Shown here piece after piece: positions 1 to 7,945 of a stretch of DNA of 64,000 nucleotides. Origin of the DNA: Clostridiales bacterium oral taxon 876 str. F0540 (lineage in GTDB: Bacteria > Bacillota > Clostridia > Clostridiales > Clostridiaceae); assembly GCA_000466585.1 (NCBI GenBank), contig KE993508.1, positions 399,040 through 463,039 of the forward strand, written 5' to 3'. Numbering within the stretch: position 1 is the first letter of the stretch; each line of letters opens with the position of its first letter. Under the pieces are notes generated by a model. That model saw nothing but the letters and a program-made list of their open reading frames with translations, was not told the DNA's origin and did not search any database. The position numbers and the translations under genes are program-made.

Positions 1-1000
1 CATGTGAGAAAGCTTCTTCTAATTCAACAGATTCAACTTCACCTATAAGTACTTTAGCATCTTCCGGAACTACTACTCCGGCCATTTCAGCGATTTTGAA
101 AGCAGGTTGTCCAACTATATCTGCATTTAATGCTCCGTTTGGTTTTAATATTGTTTTTCTTACTTTATCTATTTCTTCACCTTTCAAGAAGTAAGCTCCT
201 CTTTCTATAAATTCAGCTCTTACTTCATCGTAAACTTCATCCATTACTATAACTGTCTGCTCTGATGCACATATAACACCGTTATCAAAAGTCTTTGATA
301 GAAGTATTGAACTAACAGCCATCTTTAAGTGAGCGGTTTCATCTATAATTGCTGGTGTGTTTCCTGCTCCAACTCCTATAGCAGGCTTTCCTGAAGAATA
401 AGCAGCTTTAACCATTCCTGGACCACCTGTTGCAAGTATTATATCCGCTTGAGCCATTACCATTTGAGACATTTCTACTGTAGGCTCGTCTATCCATCCT
501 ACAATTCCTTCTGGTGCACCTGCTTTTACAGCAGCATCTAAAACTATTTTTGCAGCAGCTATTGTAGCGTTTTTCGCTCTTGGGTGTGGAGAAAAAATAA
601 TACCATTCCTTGTCTTTAAAGCTATTAAAGCTTTAAAAATTGCTGTTGAAGTTGGATTAGTTGTAGGTACTATTGCAGCTATAACTCCTATTGGCTCTGC
701 AACCTTTGTTATACCAAAAGCTTCATCTGTTTCAATAATTCCGCAGGTCTTTTCATCTTTATATTGGTTGTATATATATTCAGAAGCAAAGTGATTTTTT
801 ATAACCTTGTCTTCTACTATTCCCATTCCTGTTTCTTCTACTGCCATCTTAGCAAGCTTAATTCTTGAATTATTTGCAGCCATTGCAGCTTGTCTAAAAA
901 TTTCATCAACTTGTTCCTGTGTATAAGTAGAGAACTTTCTTTGAGCCTCTCTTATTTGCTCAATTCTTTGCATTAATTCTTCTGGATTGGTAACTTTCAT
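1..1000 (-). CDS. adhE: Bifunctional aldehyde/alcohol dehydrogenase AdhE, N-terminal part (runs off window)
   Basis: AdhE reduces acetyl-CoA (or butyryl-CoA) to aldehyde and then to alcohol, reoxidising NADH during fermentation in the cytosol. Only the first 333 or so residues are in the window. They form the CoA-acylating aldehyde dehydrogenase domain, with the NAD-binding region around ATGGPGMVKAAYSSGKP and the catalytic Cys in GVICASEQ near residue 244. The iron alcohol dehydrogenase half lies beyond position 1. The ATG at 1000 is preceded by AAGGAGG at about 1007-1013 in good spacing. The sequence closely resembles clostridial AdhE as I remember it. The upstream promoter is bracketed by Rex-like sites, so NADH/NAD control is expected. 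A stand-alone acylating dehydrogenase is less likely because the N-terminus is the AdhE form. Confidence 0.93.
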   Translation of the reverse strand, partial: MKVTNPEELMQRIEQIREAQRKFSTYTQEQVDEIFRQAAMAANNSRIKLAKMAVEETGMGIVEDKVIKNHFASEYIYNQYKDEKTCGIIETDEAFGITKVAEPIGVIAAIVPTTNPTSTAIFKALIALKTRNGIIFSPHPRAKNATIAAAKIVLDAAVKAGAPEGIVGWIDEPTVEMSQMVMAQADIILATGGPGMVKAAYSSGKPAIGVGAGNTPAIIDETAHLKMAVSSILLSKTFDNGVICASEQTVIVMDEVYDEVRAEFIERGAYFLKGEEIDKVRKTILKPNGALNADIVGQPAFKIAEMAGVVVPEDAKVLIGEVESVELEEAFSH

Positions 1001-1048
1001 AATAAGCCTCCTTAAAATTTATGTAAATTGATTGTAAGCATTTTGTGT

Positions 1049-1066
1049 TTGTTAAACTTTTAACTA
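1049..1066 (-). promoter_or_regulatory. Rex-like operator 1 (adhE)
   Basis: TTGTTAA, four bases, then TTAACTA matches the Rex consensus half-sites TTGTTAA and TTAACAA at 13 of 14 positions. It lies at the expected transcription start of adhE, just after the -10, where a bound repressor would block initiation. The Rex consensus is known for clostridia; binding here is inferred. Confidence 0.65.
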
Positions 1067-1073
1067 CAAGATT

Positions 1074-1102
1074 ATTATAATAAGTTTATTCATAAAAAGC
1101 AA
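1074..1102 (-). promoter_or_regulatory. adhE promoter
   Basis: On the minus strand TTGCTT and TATAAT are separated by exactly 17 bases, ending about 74 bases before the adhE start codon. The -10 matches the sigma-A consensus fully and the -35 matches 4 of 6. Rex-like sites lie immediately downstream of the -10 and just upstream of the -35. Confidence 0.6.
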
Positions 1103-1108
1103 TAGATT

Positions 1109-1126
1109 TTGTTAAAATTTCTACAA
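1109..1126 (-). promoter_or_regulatory. Rex-like operator 2 (adhE)
   Basis: TTGTTAA, four bases, then TCTACAA matches 12 of 14 Rex consensus positions. It lies a few bases upstream of the adhE -35, exactly 60 bases (close to six helical turns) from operator 1. A third, weaker 11 of 14 site is at 1274-1291. Confidence 0.5.
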
Positions 1127-1460
1127 AGATTTTTTGTAATATTATATTATGTTAATAAAATTTATTTTATCATTTTATAGATTTTGTAAACGTTTCTGCT
1201 TAAAACATTCATTTTATTAAGTATTTTATGAAAATTCAATATAATATTACTATGTATATTTAAATCATGAAGCTTGAATAATATTTAACAAACTTTCAAA
1301 GCGTCTAAAATAGTTATTTTTTTAACACACTCTATTAACTTTTATTATATACTTTTTATTAAGCAGCCTGCTAAATAAATTATTTATATATATATTATAC
1401 GAACAGAATACAATAATCAATATTTATTTTCATTTGATAATTTATTTCATCTTCTAAATA
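1127..1460. other. Non-coding gap upstream of adhE
   Basis: Very AT-rich, with no credible reading frame in any of the six frames. The only structure I see is the weak third Rex-like site at 1274-1291 and the terminator that starts at 1461. Confidence 0.6.
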
Positions 1461-1494
1461 AAAAGCAGCTATTGTTAATCAATAAGCTGCTTTT
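1461..1494 (-). terminator. Terminator of the 1502-1996 gene
   Basis: Ten-base perfect arms AAAAGCAGCT and AGCTGCTTTT around a 14-base loop. On the minus strand they are followed by a T-rich run. Immediately downstream of the hypothetical gene. Confidence 0.8.
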
Positions 1495-1501
1495 GACGTA
1501 A

Positions 1502-1996
1502 TTACACTATATTCATATTTTTAAGCTTCTCTATGAACTTCAATGCATCGTCAGGTTCATCATCAACAAGCTTATATAAGTTTTCGCCCTCCGGAGCAGG
1601 ATAATAATAGCTTAAGTCAATACCTTCTTCTACTTTTTCAATAACACCAAGTACTGAAGGCTTCCAATTATTTTCTATAAGCTTATCAAATATATTATTC
1701 TTCATTATAATTTCTACAGATTGCGGCGTGAAACTTTTATTCCACAAATTACTCCAACCTTCATCAAAATTAAATTCAGGTTTGTCTTGTAAAGATAGCT
1801 CTTCCTCAGTATATACCTCTCCCTTCATTTCACTAATTCTTATTTTCCCGAAACTTTTTATTATATAACTGTATTTAAAATTGCCTTTTACTCTATAGTA
1901 AAGCTTATCTTTTTCTTCAAGCGTCCACCCCCCTCTTATAAGTTGAGGATCTGTGAAAGCTGTCGTTAACTTTACCTTAAAACTTACTACCTTCAT
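1502..1996 (-). CDS. Hypothetical protein, 164 residues
   Basis: I do not recognise a family. It is a soluble acidic protein with no signal peptide and no membrane segment. The N-terminal half looks beta-rich (MKVVSFKVKLTTAF, then alternating hydrophobic and charged residues), and the C-terminal third is helical and acidic (DDEPDDALKFIEKLKNMN). The ATG is preceded by GGAGAGAA on the minus strand, about 7 bases away. It is a single-gene unit with its own terminator, between adhE and the divergent gene at 2144. It looks real from codon use, start signal and terminator, but its function is unknown. Confidence 0.7.
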   Translation of the reverse strand: MKVVSFKVKLTTAFTDPQLIRGGWTLEEKDKLYYRVKGNFKYSYIIKSFGKIRISEMKGEVYTEEELSLQDKPEFNFDEGWSNLWNKSFTPQSVEIIMKNNIFDKLIENNWKPSVLGVIEKVEEGIDLSYYYPAPEGENLYKLVDDEPDDALKFIEKLKNMNIV

Positions 1997-2143
1997 TAGT
2001 TTCTCTCCTTTAGTACAACAACTTTATATAAAAATATTTTACCACATTATATTATATTTTTTTCTATTATACTTATAAATTTATTAGCATAATTCAATTA
2101 TCCAGCATAATATGTAATGTAATCTTTTTATAAGGAGTATTGT

Positions 2144-2689
2144 ATGTACAACGACGATTATCGTGATCAGGAACACTTAGATGAATATGATTACTTTGAT
2201 GAAATTGACGGATCAGGTGATGAATATCTTAGAGATGACGAAGCAGATGAATTTGTTGAGTTCACACCACCTTATGGCTGCCCATTTTATCGTCAGCAGT
2301 TTCCAGGAGGCTTTATGCCGCCAAGACCTCCCTTTGGTCCTCCAGGAGGAGGCCCGGGTGGTTTCCCAGGCGGTCCAGGAGGTTTCCCGGGTGGACCTGG
2401 CGGTCATGGCGGAGCACCTCAGGGACCTCCACCAAATTTTACTCCTCCAAAATCACAGGCAAAAAGCCTCGGTGCACCAGGTGGAGCCTCAATCTATGCA
2501 GTTGATGCCGGTTCTTTAAGACCTTGTATGTTTAAATTCACTTACCTATGGCTTAGAAACGGAAACTCTTTCTGGGCTTTTCTAACCTATGTTGGTAGAA
2601 GATCTGTATCAGGATATAGATGGAACGGCAGAAGATGGGTATACTTTGGAATCGATACAAATAGAATAGATTACTTTATATGTTATTAA
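2144..2689 (+). CDS. Acidic, Gly/Pro-rich surface-type protein with an aromatic C-terminal domain
   Basis: Unknown family. Residues 1-45 are strongly acidic and Tyr-rich (many D/E). Residues 46-105 are Pro/Gly/Phe-rich with a collagen-like low-complexity run (GGFPGGPGG repeated). Residues 115-181 form a compact domain rich in Trp, Tyr and Arg ending FICY. There is no signal peptide, so a spore or coat role is possible but not shown. The start follows AAGGAG by 7 bases. The C-terminal domain is shared with the next gene (PC, TY.W, G, WA, a central aromatic W/Y, and ID.FIC conserved in order). The pair is probably co-transcribed, with a 54-base gap. Confidence 0.75.
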   Translation: MYNDDYRDQEHLDEYDYFDEIDGSGDEYLRDDEADEFVEFTPPYGCPFYRQQFPGGFMPPRPPFGPPGGGPGGFPGGPGGFPGGPGGHGGAPQGPPPNFTPPKSQAKSLGAPGGASIYAVDAGSLRPCMFKFTYLWLRNGNSFWAFLTYVGRRSVSGYRWNGRRWVYFGIDTNRIDYFICY

Positions 2690-2743
2690 CTATTTATAGT
2701 GAAATACATGCTTAATAACATTTATACAAGAGGGTGAGGCTGT

Positions 2744-3067
2744 ATGCCTCCTCTGTCTGTAGACAGAAATCCGCAAGATTCCGAAGCTCCTAAAACTCAA
2801 CCTCCAAACTTTTTACCTGATAAAGATAAAGCCCATGCCTTAGGCTTTACTAAAACTCCCGGAACAAATTTAGTCTCCTCAACTACTGTAGTACCCTGTC
2901 AAAACAAATTAACCTATATATGGTTCAATAGCGGAAGAACACTTTGGGCTAAACCAATACAAATAAACCAAAATAATATAGTATGCTGGGTATGGATTAA
3001 CTCAAAATGGATATCTCAGACAATTAATCTAAAAGATATTGATACTTTCATATGTGAATGGTTTTAG
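2744..3067 (+). CDS. Small paralogue of the preceding protein, 107 residues
   Basis: Unknown family. Residues 1-45 are Pro-rich and polar without the glycine run. Residues 50-107 carry the same aromatic domain as the C-terminus of the 2144 gene (PC..KLTYIWFNSG, then WI.SKW and ID.FICEWF). No signal peptide or membrane helix. The ribosome site is GAGGGTGAGG shortly before the ATG. The gene ends just before a shared bidirectional terminator. The pair looks like a domain duplication in which one copy carries a low-complexity extension. Confidence 0.7.
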   Translation: MPPLSVDRNPQDSEAPKTQPPNFLPDKDKAHALGFTKTPGTNLVSSTTVVPCQNKLTYIWFNSGRTLWAKPIQINQNNIVCWVWINSKWISQTINLKDIDTFICEWF

Positions 3068-3078
3068 GACAATAAAAA

Positions 3079-3123
3079 AGATATGCTTTGGTATATTTCA
3101 ACCTCAGCATATCTTCTTTTTTA
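3079..3123. terminator. Bidirectional terminator between convergent genes
   Basis: Arms AGATATGC (3079-3086) and GCATATCT (3107-3114) with an A-run on the left and a T-run on the right. It can serve both the plus-strand gene ending at 3067 and the nucleotidase ending at 3131. Confidence 0.75.
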
Positions 3124-3130
3124 CAATTCT

Positions 3131-6100
3131 TTATACAGCCTCGTTATCTCTCTTTCTTCTTCCAGTTACCATTAACGCTCCGCCAAGTACTGCAATTAAT
3201 GCTCCTAAGTCAAGCATTACTGCAAAATCAATTGGTGAACCAGTCTTAGGAAGACTTGGAGCCGCTGATTTTTCCATTACAAAGTAATCACTGCAGTGAT
3301 TAGTTGTGAAAGTAATATATCCGTCAGCATCTACTGTAACAGTATCAATTATTTCATAGGTATTTTTATCAGCATAGTATCTATTGATATAAACAGATTT
3401 GTTTGCCCAATCCTTGCCTATAAATACTTTAACTGTTGCAGTTCCTGGTAGAGGTCCATCATAGTTGAAGGAGAATGGAACTATAGCTACATCCTTTCCA
3501 ACAACAGCCTTTATTTTAGCTTCTTCTTTGTTCTTTAATTCAGCAGAAACTGTTTTTAAGGAAAGATCTATATCAGCTGTAACATCTGATGTAATATCTT
3601 TTCCATTAAATGTCCAAGTTACTCCATTTCTTTGGAATACGATAGTCTTATCTTGTCCTTTGATAGCATTGAAAATATCTTTGCTAACTTTTGCGTTATC
3701 AGTTATATCAACAGTTACCTTAGAACCAGCTGCTGCATTCTTAACAGCTTCTACAACTTTAGCAGTATCGTTAGTCATTGGAACTGGAGGTTGTCCAGCT
3801 ATAGCATACTCAACTGGAATAACCGATAATGCTTTTCCTGCAGCCTTTAATGCCTTTAAGTTTTCTACAAGAACGTCCCTGATCGGAATATTTGTATCAA
3901 CTACATTTTTTGCACCAGTAAAGTCATAACCATCTCCACCAGTAGCCATAAAGTCATTAGTTACAACTGTATAGTACTTATCCATATCTATCTTTGTACC
4001 ATCCTCAGTGTACATTCCTAATATTCTGCTGCCTAAAGGTTTATTAATATCATAATAAACTTTAACACCTGTAAATTCTCCCCAACCAATATTAGTGTTT
4101 CCGATTGCATTTTCAAGTACTCTCTTAAGGTCAGAACCCTTAAGCTCCATCTTAACTAATGTGTTGTCAAACGGCATCAACTCATACATCTTGCCCATGG
4201 TGATGTCACCTTTTGCTATTAGAGGTATTCTAAGTCCTCCACCATTTATTATACCTATTTGAGTTCCAGCTTTAGCCTTCATCACACCGGAAGTCCATTG
4301 TCCAAGTATAGATACCCCTGCCTTATCCTTATCATGAGTTAAGTCCATATCTGTACTTCCAACAACTTCATCAAGTATTGGCTTTAATTCCTCAGTATAT
4401 TTGTCAACTATTCCTTTAACAACTGGATCAGCAGCTAAAGTTGATACTCTAGTATAAAGATCATCTCTTGATGGAGTTATTCCTATTACCTTATTGCTTG
4501 GATCTAAATGAATTGTCAACCTTGCAAGTGATCTTCCATTATAATAACCTTCTACTATTGGAACATTATTAACAGTACCACTTACTGGTAAATGAGTATG
4601 TGCAGCAATTATACCATCTACATTTGTAACTGCATTAGCTAACTCTGCCGCCTCACCAGTAATAACATTAGTCTTTGAATCTTGAGCAGCTCCAAGATGA
4701 GTTAAAGCTATAACAACATCAGCCTTACCTTCTTTAAGAGTTCCACTCTTAAGCTTAGCAGCCCATTCATTAGCTGCTTTAACAGGATCTCTAAATTCTA
4801 TATTTTTAACATTTTCAGGTTTTGTTTTAATTGCAGTCTCAGGTGTTGCTAGACCAATAAGACCTACTTTTATTCCACCTTTTTCAATGATTTTATAAGG
4901 CTTAGCCCAAGAAACAGGCTCACCAGTAGTCTTACTGTAAATATTTGAAGCAAGGAAATCAAAGTTTCCATCCTTAGCCCATTGTGATATCCAATCTAGT
5001 CCCCAGTCAAACTCATGGTTTCCAACTGCTGAAGCATCAAGTCTAATTGCTGCAAGCATGTCCGAAACTGGTTTACCATACTTTAAGTTTGACATTGCAC
5101 TTCCTTGGTAAATATCTCCGCCAGAAACCACTATAGTGTCAGGATTTGAGTTTCTTACATCGTTTATAGCCTGTGATAATTTAGCAGCTCCAATATTCTT
5201 TCCGTCTTCTTTTAATGAACCATGGAAATCATTGAAAGATACTATATCAACATTTTTATATCCTGTTGCTTTTACATCATCCCAAGTAATTGATTTAACA
5301 TTAGGAGTTCTCTTATCTTCTGACGTAGGAAGCTTTAATGTTCCACCATTGATTAATTTTACAGCTAATGCTCTTTGTCCAGCATCCCAATTGTTGCCTA
5401 TGATCTTCCAATTATTATCAACTTTTGGTGTGATGGTTCCTCCTCTAACCTCTTGTATATATTGTCCTATAAGATCTCTTACACCAACTCCACCTTTTAA
5501 GTCACTTTCTATAAGTTTTGGAAGATCTTCTCCAGCTTTATAAACTTCTCCAGCCTTTAGAAGATGTGAATTTGATCTATAATTATTTACTGCAATAATA
5601 AATGTTTCTGTATCTTGAACTGGCTTACCAGTATCAGACCATGTTAAGTTCTTTATTCTGCTTCCTTCAGGCTGTGATATATCAATATCATATTTAACTC
5701 CACTGAACATATCATAGTTATAAGCTCTAATATTTTGATTAAAGGAAATTGTTAAGTCTCCTGGTTTATATTGATTATAATACTTAGCCGACCACTCCAT
5801 ATATTCCTTAAGTTGCTTTCCATTCATTTGAAGTTTATACAGAGTATTATCATAAGGATAAATTAAAGCTGAACCAGATTTTTGAATTTGCCCTTCCTTA
5901 ATATTTGCAGCTGCATTAAACATTGCAGAGGAAGCAACTCTTGCTCCAGCATAATACATTTGAACTTCATTTATGAAGTCAATCATAGCTGTGTCTTTAA
6001 CTTGGGCAGAAGGTATGCCAGTTACTTCATTAGCCGGAACTAAATCTCCACCCTTTAATGTACCTATAACTGTTGCTGCGTCTACTTTAGCTCTTTCATG

Positions 6101-7150
6101 GAAAGGTGCAAACTTAGCAGCTAAATCAGTGTCTGCTTCATAATTAATAGCTTTTGTAGTTTGGTCTTGTACCCAGATCAGTCTAGAAGTAACATCCTTA
6201 GACTTATCTGCAACTACATATTTTCCATCTTGTTTAACTACCTTTAAATTCATTTTTGCAAGAGTAGCAGCCCCATTCTTATTTTCAGTAGTTAAAATAT
6301 TATTTGTATCGTCATTGCTTTTATCATTATCACTTCGGTTATCGTCCATAGCTTTGTGCTCATGTGCAGCAACTATAGCTGTTAGTTCCGGGCATGCTTT
6401 AGCTAAATCAATTGTACCAGAACCTGTTTCATCATATTCATTATTTTCTGACATATGAACAACTGCAACTATAATATCAGTTTGCTGTCTTATCTCTGGA
6501 ATAAGCCTTCTAGCTTCATCTATTGGATTTGTTACTACATAATTCCTAAGATTAGCAGCATCCCATCTTACTATATTAGGAGTAACCATACCTAAAATAG
6601 CTACTTTGACTTTTTCGCCATTTAGTCCTGGTCTTTCAACAATTTTATATGGTTGTGCAATTCTTGTCGTACCGTCTTTTTCGTACACATTTGCACATAA
6701 CGGAGTAGTCTTTGGACTCAACTCTGCAGCCACTTTCTTAAGTGTTGGTACACCATAATTAAACTCATGGTTTCCAAAACTCCAAGTATCATAGCCCATT
6801 TCATTCATTCCTAACATCATAGGATGAATTGGATCATTTAAGAATAATTGAGATGAGTTACCTTGTATAGTATCTCCAGCATCAACCAATATTGAATTAG
6901 GATTATTGCTTCTTAATCCCTTCAATATAGTTTGGAGCTGTGCCATACTGCCGGTCTTGTCCTCTTTGTTTGTGGCATAATCCCATGTAAAGAATTTTCC
7001 ATGGAGATCGCTTGTTGCAAGCAATTCAATATTTACTGAATCGCCGGCCTCAGCCGCAAAAACCTTTGAAGTAGGTGTTACTAAATTAACTGCCATTAAT
7101 AAAGCAACTGCTGCTGATGTCCACTTTTTTGACTTAAGTGATTTGAACAA
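3131..7150 (-). CDS. Sortase-anchored double-headed 2',3'-cyclic phosphodiesterase/5'-nucleotidase
   Basis: A cell-wall-anchored phosphatase releasing phosphate and nucleosides from extracellular nucleotides. Signal peptide about 1-32 (ends VFA). Two metallophosphatase plus 5'-nucleotidase C-domain units follow. Unit 1 (about 40-590) has ATSDLHGKF, DAGDTIQGN and GNHEFNYG; unit 2 (about 630-1110) has FNDFHGSL, GGDIYQGS and GNHEFDWG. These are the dinuclear metal ligands. Residues about 1120-1300 form a beta-rich module ending NHCSDYF, also present in the subtilase at 29437. The end is LPKTG, a hydrophobic stretch and an RRKR tail, a classic sortase signal. The TTG start lies 7 bases from GGGGG at 7158-7162. 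A single-gene unit with a good promoter at 7265-7293. Confidence 0.9.
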   Translation of the reverse strand: MFKSLKSKKWTSAAVALLMAVNLVTPTSKVFAAEAGDSVNIELLATSDLHGKFFTWDYATNKEDKTGSMAQLQTILKGLRSNNPNSILVDAGDTIQGNSSQLFLNDPIHPMMLGMNEMGYDTWSFGNHEFNYGVPTLKKVAAELSPKTTPLCANVYEKDGTTRIAQPYKIVERPGLNGEKVKVAILGMVTPNIVRWDAANLRNYVVTNPIDEARRLIPEIRQQTDIIVAVVHMSENNEYDETGSGTIDLAKACPELTAIVAAHEHKAMDDNRSDNDKSNDDTNNILTTENKNGAATLAKMNLKVVKQDGKYVVADKSKDVTSRLIWVQDQTTKAINYEADTDLAAKFAPFHERAKVDAATVIGTLKGGDLVPANEVTGIPSAQVKDTAMIDFINEVQMYYAGARVASSAMFNAAANIKEGQIQKSGSALIYPYDNTLYKLQMNGKQLKEYMEWSAKYYNQYKPGDLTISFNQNIRAYNYDMFSGVKYDIDISQPEGSRIKNLTWSDTGKPVQDTETFIIAVNNYRSNSHLLKAGEVYKAGEDLPKLIESDLKGGVGVRDLIGQYIQEVRGGTITPKVDNNWKIIGNNWDAGQRALAVKLINGGTLKLPTSEDKRTPNVKSITWDDVKATGYKNVDIVSFNDFHGSLKEDGKNIGAAKLSQAINDVRNSNPDTIVVSGGDIYQGSAMSNLKYGKPVSDMLAAIRLDASAVGNHEFDWGLDWISQWAKDGNFDFLASNIYSKTTGEPVSWAKPYKIIEKGGIKVGLIGLATPETAIKTKPENVKNIEFRDPVKAANEWAAKLKSGTLKEGKADVVIALTHLGAAQDSKTNVITGEAAELANAVTNVDGIIAAHTHLPVSGTVNNVPIVEGYYNGRSLARLTIHLDPSNKVIGITPSRDDLYTRVSTLAADPVVKGIVDKYTEELKPILDEVVGSTDMDLTHDKDKAGVSILGQWTSGVMKAKAGTQIGIINGGGLRIPLIAKGDITMGKMYELMPFDNTLVKMELKGSDLKRVLENAIGNTNIGWGEFTGVKVYYDINKPLGSRILGMYTEDGTKIDMDKYYTVVTNDFMATGGDGYDFTGAKNVVDTNIPIRDVLVENLKALKAAGKALSVIPVEYAIAGQPPVPMTNDTAKVVEAVKNAAAGSKVTVDITDNAKVSKDIFNAIKGQDKTIVFQRNGVTWTFNGKDITSDVTADIDLSLKTVSAELKNKEEAKIKAVVGKDVAIVPFSFNYDGPLPGTATVKVFIGKDWANKSVYINRYYADKNTYEIIDTVTVDADGYITFTTNHCSDYFVMEKSAAPSLPKTGSPIDFAVMLDLGALIAVLGGALMVTGRRKRDNEAV

Positions 7151-7254
7151 AACTATTCCCCCTTGTCCTTAAACCGTTTGCACGGCCTAAATAAGTTGCG
7201 TCACTGTATAACTAATCATAATAAAAATCATTAAAATTATGAATAATATTCCAG

Positions 7255-7264
7255 TGAACGTTCA
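7255..7264. promoter_or_regulatory. Palindrome at the nucleotidase transcription start
   Basis: TGAACGTTCA is a perfect 10-base palindrome immediately downstream of the -10, overlapping the expected start of transcription. A near-identical TGAACATTCA lies at 46561-46570. Possibly a repressor site; the regulator is unknown. Confidence 0.35.
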
Positions 7265-7293
7265 ATTATACAGCTTTTTAAATTTTGTGTAAA
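7265..7293 (-). promoter_or_regulatory. Promoter of the sortase-anchored nucleotidase
   Basis: On the minus strand TTTACA and TATAAT are separated by 17 bases, about 115 bases upstream of the TTG start. Strong sigma-A match (5 of 6 and 6 of 6). Confidence 0.6.
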
Positions 7294-7552
7294 TATACAA
7301 ATTTCTCAATTTACAGTTAACTTTTTTTAACATTCGTTAATTAACGTTTACATTTTTTATAAAAAATTAGTATTATTAAAGTTATATTAAAAACATAGAA
7401 CATTTTATATGTTATCCATTCATATCATTCGTTATTATATCCTTTACATTTTGTTAACAAATAAAAATTGTCCGCATACAATTTTTCAAGAATTATTCTA
7501 TATTCGAAATTTGTAGATTAATGTTTAAAATATATTTATAATTATTTTCGAT
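7294..7552. other. Gap upstream of the nucleotidase
   Basis: No gene seen. It contains a cluster of TTTACA/TTAACA-like hexamers on the plus strand at 7310, 7317, 7327, 7341 and 7347 and a perfect palindrome CGTTAATTAACG at 7335-7346. The hexamers resemble PhoP/PHO-box elements, but their spacing is irregular. Confidence 0.4.
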
Positions 7553-7591
7553 ATAAAAACAAAAAACCCTGTAGGTTTTATCCTACAGGGT
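7553..7591 (-). terminator. Terminator of the zinc-ribbon gene
   Basis: Perfect 10-base arms ACCCTGTAGG and CCTACAGGGT around a 6-base loop, followed on the minus strand by a run of T residues (7553-7565). Confidence 0.88.
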
Positions 7592-7605
7592 GTACAACGC
7601 TTAGA

Positions 7606-7776
7606 TTATCTTCTGAATCCTCTATTGTTGTTTCTTTCAGCTTTTCTAGCTCTTCTGCAATCTGGGCATCTTTGTGGTTCGTTTTCGAATCCCTTTTCTT
7701 TGTAGAAAGCTTGCTCGCCTTCAGTAAATACGAATTCTTTTCCGCAATCTTTGCAATTTAAATTCTTATCTGCCAT
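7606..7776 (-). CDS. Small zinc-ribbon protein, 56 residues
   Basis: A short cytosolic protein read directly from the sequence: it begins MADKNLNCKDCGKEF, with a second knuckle CPDC near residue 40 and a very basic Arg/Asn-rich tail ending RGFRR. Two CxxC pairs indicate one structural zinc ribbon; this matches the probable zinc-ribbon family common in clostridia. AAAGGAGGAAT lies in good spacing before the ATG. It has a strong terminator of its own. It sits downstream of an RNA helicase on the same strand, and the basic tail suggests RNA or ribosome contact, but that is inference. Confidence 0.85.
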   Translation of the reverse strand: MADKNLNCKDCGKEFVFTEGEQAFYKEKGFENEPQRCPDCRRARKAERNNNRGFRR

Positions 7777-7821
7777 TTCAACATTCCTCCTTTTATAAGA
7801 TTTTCGATTTAAAAATTAGAT

Positions 7822-7855
7822 AACAATGGATTCCTATAAAAGAGGAACTGTTGTT
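7822..7855 (-). terminator. Possible dbpA terminator or 5' UTR hairpin of the zinc-ribbon gene
   Basis: Imperfect stem: AACAA with TTGTT (outer) and TTCC with GGAA (inner), separated by small internal loops, followed on the minus strand by ATCTAATTTTT. It lies 91 bases after dbpA and 46 bases before the zinc-ribbon start, so either role is possible. Confidence 0.4.
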
Positions 7856-7945
7856 TCAATTTAAATCTTGTAATTAAATCAAATTGATTTTCACTACTTA
7901 TTAATATTACCACGTTTCAAAATATTATACAATAGCTATTTAAAA

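Noticed and set aside
5136..5543. Plus-strand open frames inside the nucleotidase, topB and protease genes
   Set aside because: They are antisense shadows of long, well-supported minus-strand genes, without ribosome sites or recognisable products.
7451..7465. Rex site near TTGTTAACAA
   Set aside because: The two half-sites abut without the four-base spacer required by the Rex consensus, and the spot is far from any promoter.
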